Below are positions 14,937-24,328 of a stretch of DNA of 38,446 nucleotides, in pieces (within the stretch, counting starts at the first letter, position 1; every line of letters starts with the position of its first letter). This DNA comes from Paludibacteraceae bacterium (GTDB lineage: Bacteria; Bacteroidota; Bacteroidia; Bacteroidales; Paludibacteraceae): assembly GCA_017443145.1 (NCBI GenBank), contig JAFSPA010000018.1:1-38446 (forward strand), read 5' to 3'. The notes beneath the pieces were generated by a model, which saw only the letters and a list, made by a program, of their open reading frames with translations, did not search any database and was not told where the DNA came from. The translations under genes were made by a program, and so were the position numbers.

Positions 14937-16568
14937 ATGTTAATGAAACGCATTTTACCTCTCGTAGTCGCTACATTCATGTTGGCACCAGCCTTTGCTT
15001 GCACGAATTTCCTCGTCGGCAAAGACGCTTCGACAGACGGCTCCACCATAATCTCTTATGCCGCTGACAGTTATACGCTATACGGCTTCCTGCATTTCTC
15101 TCCAGCTGCTGACCATCAGCCGGGAAGTATGCGCGAAGTGCGCGACTGGGATAGCAACCGTCCCCAGGGATTTATCCCGCAAGTGGCGCACACCTACAAC
15201 GTGGTAGGTAATATGAACGAGCACCAGCTCACAATCGGCGAAACGACTTGGGGCGGACGCGAAGAGTTGTGGGACACAGTCGGTATCGATTACGGCAGCC
15301 TCATGTATATCGCTTTGGAGCGTTGCAAAACCGCCCGCGAAGCCATTGATTGTATGGTGTCGCTCGTCGAAGAATATGGCTACGCTTCCGAGGGTGAGAC
15401 ATTCTCCATCGCTGACCCGAACGAGATTTGGATAATGGACCTAATTGGTAAAGGCAAAGGACAGAAAGGCGCTAACTGGGTCGCAACTCGTATTCCGGAC
15501 GATTGTATCTGCGGTCACGCCAACCAAGCCAGAACAACCTATTTGCCGCTAAACAGCAAACGTACAACCAAAGGACAGCGCGTTGCCACCAAGGACGGCA
15601 ATGTCATGTGGTCTAAAGATATAATTAAGTTCGCGCGCGAGAAAGGGTACTTCACTGGCAAAGATGCGGACTTCAATTATCAGGCATGCTTTGCGCCGTT
15701 TGACTTGACGGCACTTTATATCTGCGAAGCCCGTGTGTGGAGCTTCTTCCGTCGTTTCTCAAACGATATGGACCAATACTTCGACTATGCGACAGGCAAG
15801 ACCTTTGTCGCTACCGGAGGTAAGGATGCGGGAACGCCAATGCCGCTCTACATCAAACCAAACCGCAAGATTTCGGCGCAAGATATCAAGAACTGTATGC
15901 GTGACCACTACGACGATACACCGCTGGATATAACACAATCAGCCGGTTCCGGTCCGTGGAACAGCAAACTGCGTTACGGCAAACTCGGCTTTAAAGTGGA
16001 CAGCGTGCAATACTGGTACGAGCGGCCTACTGCAACACAGCAGACCGGCTGGTCCTATGTCTCGCAGATGAACAGCAACAGCAAGACTGGTGGTGTCTTC
16101 TGGTTCGGCGTGGACGATGCCGCTACGAACGTTTATATGCCCTTCTTCCCGACCATGACACGTGTTCCCGACTGCTTACGCGAGGGTAACGGTGACCTGG
16201 TGACCTTCTCTTGGACCAGCGCTTGGTGGGTATTTAATATCGTAGCTAACTGGGCCTATACGAAATATAGCGTCATGCGACAGGATATAATCCGTCACCA
16301 ACAGTACTGGGAGAATAAGTTCAACAGCGAAGTGCCGAATCTTACCGGCGACCTCACTGACTATGCTTGCTCGCAAGCCGAAGCCGTGGTAGCCGATTGG
16401 CAGAAACTCGCTATCTATCTGATGACCCGTTACCGCGACGGACAGGAATATAAAGCCGAGAACGAGATTTTCCTGCGCGACCGGTTTAACCAGCCGCTCT
16501 ATCCCGACAGACCGGCCTATCCCGCAGAATACCTGAAAACTATTGCACCTAATACAGTACACGAATAA
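14937..16568 (+). CDS. secreted C69-family dipeptidase (Ntn hydrolase), 543 aa
   Basis: The N-terminal hydrophobic signal (about 1-21) ends at [13 protein letters not shown]. Cys22 would become the N-terminal nucleophile after processing, as in peptidase family C69/U34 dipeptidases. The following [11 protein letters not shown] and GETTWGG stretches are typical of the family, and the length is usual for Bacteroidetes members. Likely role: hydrolysis of dietary or cell-derived dipeptides in the periplasm or outside the cell. It heads a three-gene unit, with the glycogen synthase starting 1 nt after its stop. A second start two codons in (ATG at 14943) is equally possible. Confidence 0.9.
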   Translation: MLMKRILPLVVATFMLAPAFACTNFLVGKDASTDGSTIISYAADSYTLYGFLHFSPAADHQPGSMREVRDWDSNRPQGFIPQVAHTYNVVGNMNEHQLTIGETTWGGREELWDTVGIDYGSLMYIALERCKTAREAIDCMVSLVEEYGYASEGETFSIADPNEIWIMDLIGKGKGQKGANWVATRIPDDCICGHANQARTTYLPLNSKRTTKGQRVATKDGNVMWSKDIIKFAREKGYFTGKDADFNYQACFAPFDLTALYICEARVWSFFRRFSNDMDQYFDYATGKTFVATGGKDAGTPMPLYIKPNRKISAQDIKNCMRDHYDDTPLDITQSAGSGPWNSKLRYGKLGFKVDSVQYWYERPTATQQTGWSYVSQMNSNSKTGGVFWFGVDDAATNVYMPFFPTMTRVPDCLREGNGDLVTFSWTSAWWVFNIVANWAYTKYSVMRQDIIRHQQYWENKFNSEVPNLTGDLTDYACSQAEAVVADWQKLAIYLMTRYRDGQEYKAENEIFLRDRFNQPLYPDRPAYPAEYLKTIAPNTVHE

Positions 16569-16569
16569 T

Positions 16570-18126
16570 ATGCTCAACCCTGATTATATATTTGAGACAT
16601 CTTGGGAGGTCTGTAACCGAGTAGGCGGTATCTATGCCGTGCTATCCACTCGCGCAGCCTCTATGCAAAAAGAACATCCCGATAAGGTCTTCTTCTTCGG
16701 ACCCGACTTCGGCAAACATAGTGATATTTATTTTAAGGAAGATAAGTCCCTTCTATCCGCTTGGCGCAAGGTGCAAGATCCCCGTATCCCTATCCGCATA
16801 GGTCGTTGGGCGGTGCCCGGAGAACCGATTGCTATTCTGCTTGGTGCAGAGAACCTGTGGCCCGAGAAAAATGCTATCTACGCTTGGGCTTGGGAGAAAT
16901 TCGGTGTGCGCAGTCATGCTGCCTATGGCGATTACGACGAGAGCTGTCTCTTTGGCTATGCCGCAGGACAAGTAATGGCGTCGCTGGCAGATTACCTGAA
17001 AACCAAGACCGATAACCCGAAGATTGTGGCTCATGCCAACGAGTGGCAGACTGCCTTTTCCATCTTCTACCTTCGTCAGCACTGCCCGAAGATTGGAACA
17101 CTCTTCACAACGCACGCAACAGGTATCGGTCGTTCGATAGCCGGTAACGGCAAACCGCTATACGACTGCTTCGAGGGCTTCCACGGAGACCAGATGGCGG
17201 AAGAACTCAATATGGTCAGCAAACACTCGGTGGAGAAAATGGCTGCGCGATGGGCCGATTGCTTCACCACCGTGAGCGATATTACCGCCAAAGAGTGCAA
17301 ACAGCTACTCGACAAACCTGTTGATATAGTCACCCCCAACGGCTTCGAACCGGGCTTTGTGCCGGTAGGAAAAGCGTTTGACCGTGCCCGTGCGACAGCA
17401 CGCGCAGCACTAATCCGCTCGGCTGAAGCGCTGCTTCAGAAACGACTGCAGGATAACAGCCTGCTCGTCGCAATAGCAGGACGACAAGAATGGAAGAACA
17501 AAGGTATAGACGCTTTCTTCCAATCAATGGAGCGGCTGGGCGATATGCTCTACCATATGCCACCATGCAATGCCTACTCGGGACTATTCTCAGAAGGCGA
17601 AGTGATAGCATTCGTCATGGTGCCCTACCTCGATAAACCGGTGATGCGATTTGGGCGCGTGACGGTCATTTGTATCCCGTACTACCTCAACGGACACTCG
17701 CTGCCTAATAAACGTGAGCTGCAGCCGTTAGACGGATTGACTTACTACGACCTGCTCATCGGAATGGATATAACGGTCTTCCCGTCCTACTACGAACCTT
17801 GGGGATATACGCCGCTGGAGAGTATCGCCTTCCACGTGCCGACAATTACTACCGACGTTGCAGGCTTTGGTGCTTGGGCAAAAAGCGAGGGAGCGTACGA
17901 ACTCAAGGATGGCGTCGCAGTCATCCACCGTACGGATAGTAACTTCGATGAGGTGGTGACGAATATCGCCCGCAATGTGCAGCAGTTCCTCTTACAACCG
18001 GCGGAGAACATCGAAATAGCACGCAAGGCGGCCCTACAATTATCCAAAAAAGCCGAGTGGAAGTCCTTCTTTAAGTACTACCGCAAAGCTTACGACATAG
18101 CACTATCTAAATCATTAACACGATGA
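16570..18126 (+). CDS. glycogen synthase, GT3-like glycosyltransferase, 518 aa
   Basis: The N terminus IFETSWEVCNRVGGIYAVLSTRA and the C-terminal E-x7-E motif within YEPWGYTPLESIAF match the GT3-type glycogen synthases of Bacteroidetes, which resemble the eukaryotic enzyme more than GlgA. HANEWQT and TTHATGIGR lie in the N-terminal Rossmann domain. It would extend alpha-1,4-glucan from a nucleotide sugar in the cytosol. The start MLNPDYIF at 16570, one base after the dipeptidase stop, is preferred over nine extra codons inside that gene. Its stop overlaps the next gene as ATGA. No other glycogen genes are in the window. Confidence 0.88.
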   Translation: MLNPDYIFETSWEVCNRVGGIYAVLSTRAASMQKEHPDKVFFFGPDFGKHSDIYFKEDKSLLSAWRKVQDPRIPIRIGRWAVPGEPIAILLGAENLWPEKNAIYAWAWEKFGVRSHAAYGDYDESCLFGYAAGQVMASLADYLKTKTDNPKIVAHANEWQTAFSIFYLRQHCPKIGTLFTTHATGIGRSIAGNGKPLYDCFEGFHGDQMAEELNMVSKHSVEKMAARWADCFTTVSDITAKECKQLLDKPVDIVTPNGFEPGFVPVGKAFDRARATARAALIRSAEALLQKRLQDNSLLVAIAGRQEWKNKGIDAFFQSMERLGDMLYHMPPCNAYSGLFSEGEVIAFVMVPYLDKPVMRFGRVTVICIPYYLNGHSLPNKRELQPLDGLTYYDLLIGMDITVFPSYYEPWGYTPLESIAFHVPTITTDVAGFGAWAKSEGAYELKDGVAVIHRTDSNFDEVVTNIARNVQQFLLQPAENIEIARKAALQLSKKAEWKSFFKYYRKAYDIALSKSLTR

Positions 18127-18986
18127 TAACCGCACTAATAATCATTTTTCTTATGAGTCTATTCAGTTGCCAGAAATCTGCTGCACAGACAGGCCCCGTG
18201 ACCTATCTGCAATATCGCCTGTCTGAGATGCGCAATCGTACCGAGTATATCTTTGAGCGTACCGAGGACGGAACTTGCTACCTGACGCGAATACTGGGCT
18301 ATCGCGACGAAGAGGGCAAGAAAGTACAAGTGCCCGAAGCAACAGCCGAGGAACTATGGCAGATTATCCAAGAGGAGAAAATGACTAAGTACAAGGAGTC
18401 CTATACACCTACATTTGATATCCGCGATGGATACATGTGGCTTCTGGACGTACGCTTCAAGGAAGGCAAACTCTATACAGGAGGTGATAACGTCATGCCT
18501 GACGGTGGCAAAGGTATCCATCGCCTGGAGAAGTACCTGGAGAATTTGTGGGAAAAGATGGTGCCGCCGGTAGCAGAACATCTGGAATATCACGAATCCG
18601 GTAGTATGGCGGAGCCAATATGGCACTTTAAACTTGAATATGATCGGGAAAATCAGCAATATTGGCTCATCAACGCCTCTAAGTGCCATCGCACGGAAGC
18701 ACGGCGTGTAGAAGTGCCGGTGGACTATGTGAAGCAGATTTGGCCCATCGTAAACGAGGAGCAGATGTGCTCCTACCAACGCGACTATCGGTCCGAGTGG
18801 GATGTGCTGGACGGAAGGTCGTGGAATATCTATATCACGTTCCTTGACTCGCGTAAATCCGTCTATTCATCCGGCTACGAGGCTTGGCCTGCCGGTAACG
18901 GCGTCGAGCGCATCGAACAATGGTGCTGCAACACATGGAAAGCGCTGGAGAAAAAGGCTGAACCATATCCTTTGAAAGAGTATTAA
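18123..18986 (+). CDS. putative lipoprotein with an internal duplication, 287 aa
   Basis: The N terminus has a hydrophobic signal ending SLFSC, making Cys16 a candidate lipidation site. The rest consists of two related halves of about 110 residues each. Both end with a run of the type ...W-x-I...EE-x-M-x-x-Y...(Y/W)-D-(I/V)-x-D-G...W...G..G..R.E...N-(L/T)W. I do not recognise a named family. The ATGA overlap with the glycogen synthase indicates coupled translation, but a direct link to glycogen is uncertain because one protein should be at the envelope and the other in the cytosol. No clear terminator was found after it. Confidence 0.75.
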   Translation: MITALIIIFLMSLFSCQKSAAQTGPVTYLQYRLSEMRNRTEYIFERTEDGTCYLTRILGYRDEEGKKVQVPEATAEELWQIIQEEKMTKYKESYTPTFDIRDGYMWLLDVRFKEGKLYTGGDNVMPDGGKGIHRLEKYLENLWEKMVPPVAEHLEYHESGSMAEPIWHFKLEYDRENQQYWLINASKCHRTEARRVEVPVDYVKQIWPIVNEEQMCSYQRDYRSEWDVLDGRSWNIYITFLDSRKSVYSSGYEAWPAGNGVERIEQWCCNTWKALEKKAEPYPLKEY

Positions 18987-19018
18987 TACAATATAACCCA
19001 ACAAAAAACGTTACGCTT

Positions 19019-19720
19019 ATGATTTATTCCAAAGAGGTACAGAACATGTGCCAGGTAGCCAAAGGTCCTCATCACGGACCGGCTCCAATCCCTGAAGAGG
19101 GTAAGTGGGTAAAAGCCAAAGAGATTAAAGACATCTCGGGTATGACTCACGGTATCGGTTGGTGCGCTCCGCAACAAGGTGCGTGCAAACTTAGTCTCAA
19201 TGTAAAAGACGGTATTATCGAAGAAGCATTGGTGGAGACCATCGGTTGCTCCGGAATGACACACTCAGCTGCCATGGCATCTGAGATCCTGCCCGGCAAG
19301 ACCATCCTCGAGGCGCTCAACACCGACCTCGTTTGCGATGCTATTAATACCGCTATGCGCGAACTCTTCCTCCAAATCGTTTACGGTCGTACACAATCGG
19401 CTTTCTCCGAGGGCGGTTTGACCATCGGTGCTGGACTCGAAGACCTCGGTAAAGGACTCGTTTCACAATGTGGTACACTCTATTCCACCAAGGCTAAAGG
19501 TCCGCGTTACCTCCAACTCACTGAGGGTTACATCACCAAAGAGTTCCTCGACGAGGATAACGAAATCTGTGGATATGAATATGTTCATATGGGCAAATTC
19601 ATGGAAGCTATCAAGAAAGGTGTGCCGGCTGACGAGGCACTCAAACAAGTAACCGGCACTTATGGTCGTACAACCAAAGAGCAGGGCGCAGTTAAATCTA
19701 TTGACCCAAGAAAGGAGTAA
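19019..19720 (+). CDS. IscU/NifU-like iron-sulfur scaffold-type protein paired with GGGtGRT protein, 233 aa
   Basis: The segment ETIGCSGMTHSAAMASEILPG followed by KTILEAL (73-100) matches the core of IscU/NifU scaffolds, where a Cys precedes small residues and a GKT..EAL helix. Cysteines are at 11, 49, 56, 77, 106 and 151, more than in IscU and differently spaced. Databases, as I recall them, call such proteins iron-sulfur cluster assembly scaffold proteins, always next to a GGGtGRT protein. Its biochemical role is not established. The ATG at 19019 follows a 32-nt gap after the lipoprotein gene. No good promoter was found in that gap. A stretch AAAGGAG at its end doubles as a ribosome-binding site for the next gene. 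Confidence 0.8.
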   Translation: MIYSKEVQNMCQVAKGPHHGPAPIPEEGKWVKAKEIKDISGMTHGIGWCAPQQGACKLSLNVKDGIIEEALVETIGCSGMTHSAAMASEILPGKTILEALNTDLVCDAINTAMRELFLQIVYGRTQSAFSEGGLTIGAGLEDLGKGLVSQCGTLYSTKAKGPRYLQLTEGYITKEFLDEDNEICGYEYVHMGKFMEAIKKGVPADEALKQVTGTYGRTTKEQGAVKSIDPRKE

Positions 19721-19724
19721 TGCT

Positions 19725-20735
19725 ATGATACGTCCAGTACAATTTGAGTCGCAAGACCGCCGCGAGAAACAGATTCTCGCCGCACTGAATGCCAACGGCA
19801 TTAAATCAATTGAAGAAGCTAACCAAATCTGCGAGCAATATGGACTCGACCCATATATGACTTGCGAAGAGACACAGCGTATCTGCTTCGAGAACGCTAA
19901 ATGGGCTTACGTGGTAGGTTCGGCTATCGCCCTCAAGAAAGGCTGCAAGAACGCTGCTGACGCTGCTGAGGCTATCGGTATCGGATTGCAAGCTTTCTGT
20001 ATCCCGGGCTCCGTAGCTGATGACCGCAAGGTAGGTATAGGTCACGGTAACTTGGCTGCTCGTCTGCTCCGCGAAGAGACCGAGTGCTTCGCTTTCCTCG
20101 CTGGACACGAGTCTTTCGCTGCCGCTGAAGGCGCTATTAAAATCGCAGAAATGGCTAACAAAGTACGTCAGAAACCCCTCCGCTGCATCCTCAACGGTCT
20201 GGGAAAAGACGCTGCAATGATTATCAGCCGTATCAACGGTTTCACCTATGTGCAAACAGAGTTTGACTACTTCACGGGTGAGCTCAAAGAGGTACGCCGC
20301 AAAGCGTACTCCAACGGTCCTCGCGCGAAAGTCAACTGCTACGGTGCAGACGATGTGCGCGAAGGTGTGGCTATCCTCTGGCATGAGAACGTAGATGTCT
20401 CCATCACCGGTAACTCGACCAACCCGACTCGCTTCCAGCACCCTGTTGCAGGTACTTATAAGAAAGAGCGCGTACTTGCCGGCAAACCATACTTCAGCGT
20501 AGCTTCCGGTGGCGGTACAGGTCGTACCTTGCACCCGGATAATATGGCTGCAGGTCCTGCTTCCTATGGAATGACGGATACCCTCGGACGTATGCACTCC
20601 GACGCACAGTTCGCTGGTTCCAGCTCTGTGCCTGCACACGTAGAGATGATGGGCTTCCTCGGTATCGGTAATAACCCGATGGTAGGTTGCACAGTAGCTT
20701 GCGCTGTGAATGTAGCGCTTGCTCTCAATAAGTAA
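19725..20735 (+). CDS. GGGtGRT protein, 336 aa
   Basis: The family is named for its signature, here ASGGGTGRTLHP (residues 260-271). The frame starts at MIRPVQFES: the longer frame would begin inside the upstream gene, and AAAGGAG lies 7 nt before this ATG, unusual for the phylum. Cysteines at 36, 47, 54, 74, 92 and 121 are candidate metal ligands. The C terminus is glycine-rich and hydrophobic (GFLGIGNNPMVGCTVACAVNVALA). The pair occurs in gut anaerobes; I infer a cofactor or redox role from the scaffold-like partner. Cytosolic. A perfect 14-bp terminator follows 24 nt downstream. Confidence 0.85.
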   Translation: MIRPVQFESQDRREKQILAALNANGIKSIEEANQICEQYGLDPYMTCEETQRICFENAKWAYVVGSAIALKKGCKNAADAAEAIGIGLQAFCIPGSVADDRKVGIGHGNLAARLLREETECFAFLAGHESFAAAEGAIKIAEMANKVRQKPLRCILNGLGKDAAMIISRINGFTYVQTEFDYFTGELKEVRRKAYSNGPRAKVNCYGADDVREGVAILWHENVDVSITGNSTNPTRFQHPVAGTYKKERVLAGKPYFSVASGGGTGRTLHPDNMAAGPASYGMTDTLGRMHSDAQFAGSSSVPAHVEMMGFLGIGNNPMVGCTVACAVNVALALNK

Positions 20736-20759
20736 TCTTACACACGAGGCAATACAATC

Positions 20760-20794
20760 AAAAAGTGCCGTTTCCAAACAAAACGGCACTTTTT
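20760..20794 (+). terminator. strong intrinsic terminator after the GGGtGRT pair
   Basis: AAAAAGTGCCGTTT (20760-20773) and AAACGGCACTTTTT (20781-20794) form a perfect 14-bp stem with a 7-nt loop and T-run. The next ATG is only 12 nt away, leaving no room for a separate promoter for the transporter gene. Confidence 0.9.
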
Positions 20795-20806
20795 GAACCC
20801 TCAACA

Positions 20807-22204
20807 ATGATTTATTCGTTCGCTAAATATCGACCTTACTACCGCCGTAATCTACGGTTGGCTTTTCCTGTCATGCTCACGCAGCTCGGTGCCGCGTTAG
20901 TAGGCTTGTTCGACTCTATTATGGTCGGACACTACAGTACTGCCGACTTAGCGGCTGTCAGCTTCTCCAATGCCATCTTCTTCACCGTTATGGTCTTCGC
21001 GATGGGCACACTGATGGCTATCACGCCTATCGTTGGCTTCGCAGAAGGAGCTCAAGAGAGTAAAGAACGAATAGCTGCCTTACTGGCTAACGGACTCATA
21101 TACACCACGATAGTCATGCTCCTTACCTTGCTACTCTTAGCCCCTTGTTGGCCCATTCTGCACCTCTTCGGCCAGGAACCCGATGTCGTCGCTTGTGCCA
21201 GACCATACTACGGACTGATAGTGCTCTCTATCGTGCCGTTCCTCTTCTTTTGCCTATGCAAACAGTTCCTCGAGGGACTCAACAACACTACTGTCGCAAT
21301 GGTCATCACTATTGCCTGCAACCTGCTGAATATCTTCCTTAACTGGATTTTTATCTACGGCCACTGGGGTGCACCCGCTATGGGAGCTGCAGGAGCCGGT
21401 CTGGCCACACTGATTGCTCGTTTCCTTACAGCCATCTGTTTTATTGTGGTCATGTTTTCCCGCCGTCGGTGGAGACAGTACTTCACGCTTATTAACCGCA
21501 GCATGCTTAATTGGAGTGATGTGAAGCACTTAATCCGCATCGGCACACCTATTGGACTGCAATCATTCGTTGAGTGCTTCCTCTTTACAGCCTCTTTTAT
21601 TATCATCGGCTGGATAAGCAAGGAATCCTTGGCTGCACATCATATAGCTAACCAGATGGCAGACATGACTTTTATGCTCGCATTGGGTATCGGAGCTGCC
21701 ACCACTATTCGTGTCTCGCACCAACTGGGTAAAGGCGACCTACAGGCTGTTCAAATGGCCAGCCGTGCCTCGGTGCACTTATGCCTACTAATGAACACCA
21801 TTGGCGCAACTATCATGATCACCCTGCGCCATTATCTGCCATATATCTTTACCGACGATCCCGAGGTCATTGAGATAGCGAGCACGCTCATCCTTATCGG
21901 CGGTTTATTCCAGTATGCAGACGGACTGCAGTGTGTCGGAGCCGCTATGCTGCGAGGTCTCCAGGATGTACGTGTACCGATGCGTATCGCCGCTTTCGCC
22001 TATATAGGTGTCGCTCTGCCGTTAGGCATAGTGCTCACTTTCCCTTGCGGACTGGGAGCTAAAGGCATGTGGTTAGCTTTCGTCATCGGACTGCTTATTC
22101 CTGCAGTCTGCTACCATATACGCTTCCGCAAGCAACTACAACGTATAATCACAAACAACGATAATCCCAATGAAACACAATCACGCATATCCCGCATGGA
22201 TTGA
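20807..22204 (+). CDS. MATE family efflux transporter (NorM-like), 465 aa
   Basis: Twelve hydrophobic helices are predicted, arranged as two MatE repeats. The N-terminal RLAFPVMLTQLGAALVGLFDS and MVGHYSTADLAAVSF are typical of NorM-type Na+/H+-coupled multidrug exporters of the inner membrane. The start MIYSFAKY is chosen because the earlier in-frame Met lies inside the terminator hairpin. The 3' end overlaps the adenosine deaminase gene by 35 nt. Expression seems to need read-through of the terminator 12 nt upstream or a promoter hidden in the preceding gene. Substrate unknown. Confidence 0.9.
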   Translation: MIYSFAKYRPYYRRNLRLAFPVMLTQLGAALVGLFDSIMVGHYSTADLAAVSFSNAIFFTVMVFAMGTLMAITPIVGFAEGAQESKERIAALLANGLIYTTIVMLLTLLLLAPCWPILHLFGQEPDVVACARPYYGLIVLSIVPFLFFCLCKQFLEGLNNTTVAMVITIACNLLNIFLNWIFIYGHWGAPAMGAAGAGLATLIARFLTAICFIVVMFSRRRWRQYFTLINRSMLNWSDVKHLIRIGTPIGLQSFVECFLFTASFIIIGWISKESLAAHHIANQMADMTFMLALGIGAATTIRVSHQLGKGDLQAVQMASRASVHLCLLMNTIGATIMITLRHYLPYIFTDDPEVIEIASTLILIGGLFQYADGLQCVGAAMLRGLQDVRVPMRIAAFAYIGVALPLGIVLTFPCGLGAKGMWLAFVIGLLIPAVCYHIRFRKQLQRIITNNDNPNETQSRISRMD

Positions 22205-23150
22205 TTTGCATCTCCATTTGGACGGTTCCATATCCCTCAAGACTGCGCGCAAACTGGCTGGTATGCAGAGTATCGCTCTGCCGGATTCGACGGAGGAACT
22301 GCAAGAACGTATGTCTGTCATTGACGGCTGTCGTGACTTGAACGATTACCTCAACCGTTTCCAGCTGCCGCTATCCCTGCTGCATATCAAAGAGGCCCTC
22401 TATCTTTGCACTTACGAGCTCTTGGAGGACTTGTACGAACAAGGCCTGAAGTATGCCGAGATTCGCTTCGCACCACAACTAACCTATGCCAGCGAACTCT
22501 CGCAGTACGATGCCGTTAAGATAGTGCTACGCGCAATACACGACACACCGCTGCCTTGCGGACTCATCCTCAGTATGATGCGAGGAAACGATAACCATAT
22601 CTATAACCTCAAGACCGTCGAGGTTGCCAAGCAGTTCTACGGCAAGGGTGTCGTCGCTGTGGACCTTGCGGGAGCGGAAGCACTCTATCCAACCCACACC
22701 TTCAACGAGGAGTTCAAAGCCGTTCGTGACGCAGGAATACCTCTGATTGTCCACGCTGGCGAAGCTGCAGGACCTGAGAGTGTGCGCGAGGCAATAGAGG
22801 CAGGAGCCGTGCGCATTGGACACGGTGTCCGCTCACTCGAAGACCCTGCTGTCGTGCAACTCCTTGTCGATAAGCACATCACACTCGAGCTCTGCCCAAC
22901 AAGCAACCTCAACACCGGTATCTTCAAGTCCTACAAAGACTACCCGCTGCGCCAACTGCTCGACAAAGGAGTCCGCGTTTGTATCAATACCGACAATATA
23001 ACCGTCAGCAACACCACTCTGCGTAAAGAGTGGCAGCATATGTTGCACGCCTTCAACCTCACCGACAGCGAGATAGAACGTATCGTCCGCTATTCAATCG
23101 AGGCCTCGTTCGCACCCGACGAACTCAAACAAAAACTCCTCAGCGATTGA
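22170..23150 (+). CDS. add: adenosine deaminase, 326 aa
   Basis: Deaminates adenosine (and deoxyadenosine) to inosine in purine salvage. Zinc and substrate motifs are all present: LHLHLDGS (13-20), HAGEA in the middle, RIGHG near 215, ELCPTSN near 240 and NTDN near 274. Length is normal for bacterial ADA-type enzymes. The start overlaps the transporter by 35 nt, but the short N-terminal lead before DLHLHLDG matches the family. Cytosolic. Whether the transporter moves a nucleoside is speculation. Confidence 0.93.
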   Translation: MKHNHAYPAWIDLHLHLDGSISLKTARKLAGMQSIALPDSTEELQERMSVIDGCRDLNDYLNRFQLPLSLLHIKEALYLCTYELLEDLYEQGLKYAEIRFAPQLTYASELSQYDAVKIVLRAIHDTPLPCGLILSMMRGNDNHIYNLKTVEVAKQFYGKGVVAVDLAGAEALYPTHTFNEEFKAVRDAGIPLIVHAGEAAGPESVREAIEAGAVRIGHGVRSLEDPAVVQLLVDKHITLELCPTSNLNTGIFKSYKDYPLRQLLDKGVRVCINTDNITVSNTTLRKEWQHMLHAFNLTDSEIERIVRYSIEASFAPDELKQKLLSD

Positions 23151-23162
23151 GCAAACGTAGGA

Positions 23163-23179
23163 AAAGTGCACTTTTTTTA
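23163..23179 (+). terminator. probable short terminator after add
   Basis: AAAAGTGCACTTTT with a T-run can form a 5-bp stem with a TGCA loop. A second GTGCATTTTTT lies 12 nt further on. The stem is weak, but the sequence belongs to the AAAGTGC terminator family of this genome. Confidence 0.5.
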
Positions 23180-23198
23180 TGTAAAAGTGCATTTTTTA

Positions 23199-23230
23199 TT
23201 TGCATGTATGCAAAAAAAGCAGTATCTTTG
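23199..23230 (+). promoter_or_regulatory. promoter of the EEP phosphatase-prs-suf operon
   Basis: TTTG (23199-23202), 20-nt spacer, TATCTTTG (23223-23230) in the context AAAGCAGTATCTTTGCCGC. The start codon is 40 nt downstream. Confidence 0.85.
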
Positions 23231-23269
23231 CCGCAAATTTGAAAATAACCAAACAATAATATCACTTTT

Positions 23270-24328
23270 ATGAAACACACATCAATCCTCGTCACCTTAG
23301 CGCTGTGCCTAAGTTTGACGCTGTCTGCGCAGAACGAGACCTTCGTTCGCTGTATCGCATTCTACAACCTCGAGAACCTCTTCGACACTATTCACGACGA
23401 GGGCAAAAACGACTATGAGTACCTCCCGGACGGTGGTATGAAATGGACTCCCCTCAAGTATGAGCACAAAGTGAAGAACATGGCGTATGCTCTTGCTCAG
23501 CTCGGTACGGACGAAGACCCGCGCGGTGCCGCTTGTATCGGCGTTTGCGAGGTCGAGAATCTCGGTTGCTTGCAAGATGTCTGCAAGAAAATGAAAGAGG
23601 ACTACGGACGTATCATGGAGCCGGTATTGCTCGAAGGTCCGGACCGTCGTGGTGTCGACTGCGGATTCCTCTATAACCCGACATTGTTCAAACTCGTGAG
23701 TGCCAAAGGTCACGAACTGAATGCCCACTATGAAGATGGTGGCGTGGTTAAGACCCGTCTGCAGCTGGAGATTACCGGTTACTTGACAGGTGACGGCAAG
23801 CCCGAGAAACTGCATATTATCGTCAACCACTGGCCCAGCCGTTACGGCGGAGAACTTCGTTCACGTCCTACTCGTGACAGCGCCGCTATGCTCACGCTCT
23901 CTATCTGTGATAGCATCTATAAGAAAGAGCCGCGCGCTAAAATCATCATCATGGGCGACTTGAACGATGACCCGTATAACCACAGCTGCGCCGAGGTGCT
24001 CAAAGCACGTAAGACACGCGAGGAAGTCGGGGAGCAGGGATTCTTCAATACCCTCTGGCTCAAACTGGACCGCGGTATCGGTTCCCTCGCTTACAACGGC
24101 AGCTGGAACCTCTTCGACCAAATCATCATCTCCGAACCTCTCATGAACGAGAAACTCGAGACCGGCAAATGGGCGTACTGGAAATCGCAAATCTTCAACA
24201 AAGACTTCCTTACCATCCAGGACGGTAAAGACAAAGGTACTCCAAAACGTACACACAAAGCCGGTGTTTGGTTGGACGGCTACGGAGACCACTATCCGAC
24301 AATGATTTACTTGATTAGAAAAAAATAA
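23270..24328 (+). CDS. secreted endonuclease/exonuclease/phosphatase family protein, 352 aa
   Basis: A cleavable signal peptide (MKHTSILVTLALCLSLTLSAQ) precedes an EEP/DNase I-fold domain. Visible active-site motifs are NLENLFD (metal-binding Asn/Glu region), CEVEN, NHWPSR, MGDLNDDP, the DQIII segment and the terminal GDHYPTM with the catalytic His. Members cleave phosphodiesters in nucleic acids, lipids or inositol phosphates; the substrate here cannot be assigned. It is expected in the periplasm or outside. It is the first gene after the promoter at 23199, and its stop overlaps the next ATG by one base. Confidence 0.9.
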   Translation: MKHTSILVTLALCLSLTLSAQNETFVRCIAFYNLENLFDTIHDEGKNDYEYLPDGGMKWTPLKYEHKVKNMAYALAQLGTDEDPRGAACIGVCEVENLGCLQDVCKKMKEDYGRIMEPVLLEGPDRRGVDCGFLYNPTLFKLVSAKGHELNAHYEDGGVVKTRLQLEITGYLTGDGKPEKLHIIVNHWPSRYGGELRSRPTRDSAAMLTLSICDSIYKKEPRAKIIIMGDLNDDPYNHSCAEVLKARKTREEVGEQGFFNTLWLKLDRGIGSLAYNGSWNLFDQIIISEPLMNEKLETGKWAYWKSQIFNKDFLTIQDGKDKGTPKRTHKAGVWLDGYGDHYPTMIYLIRKK

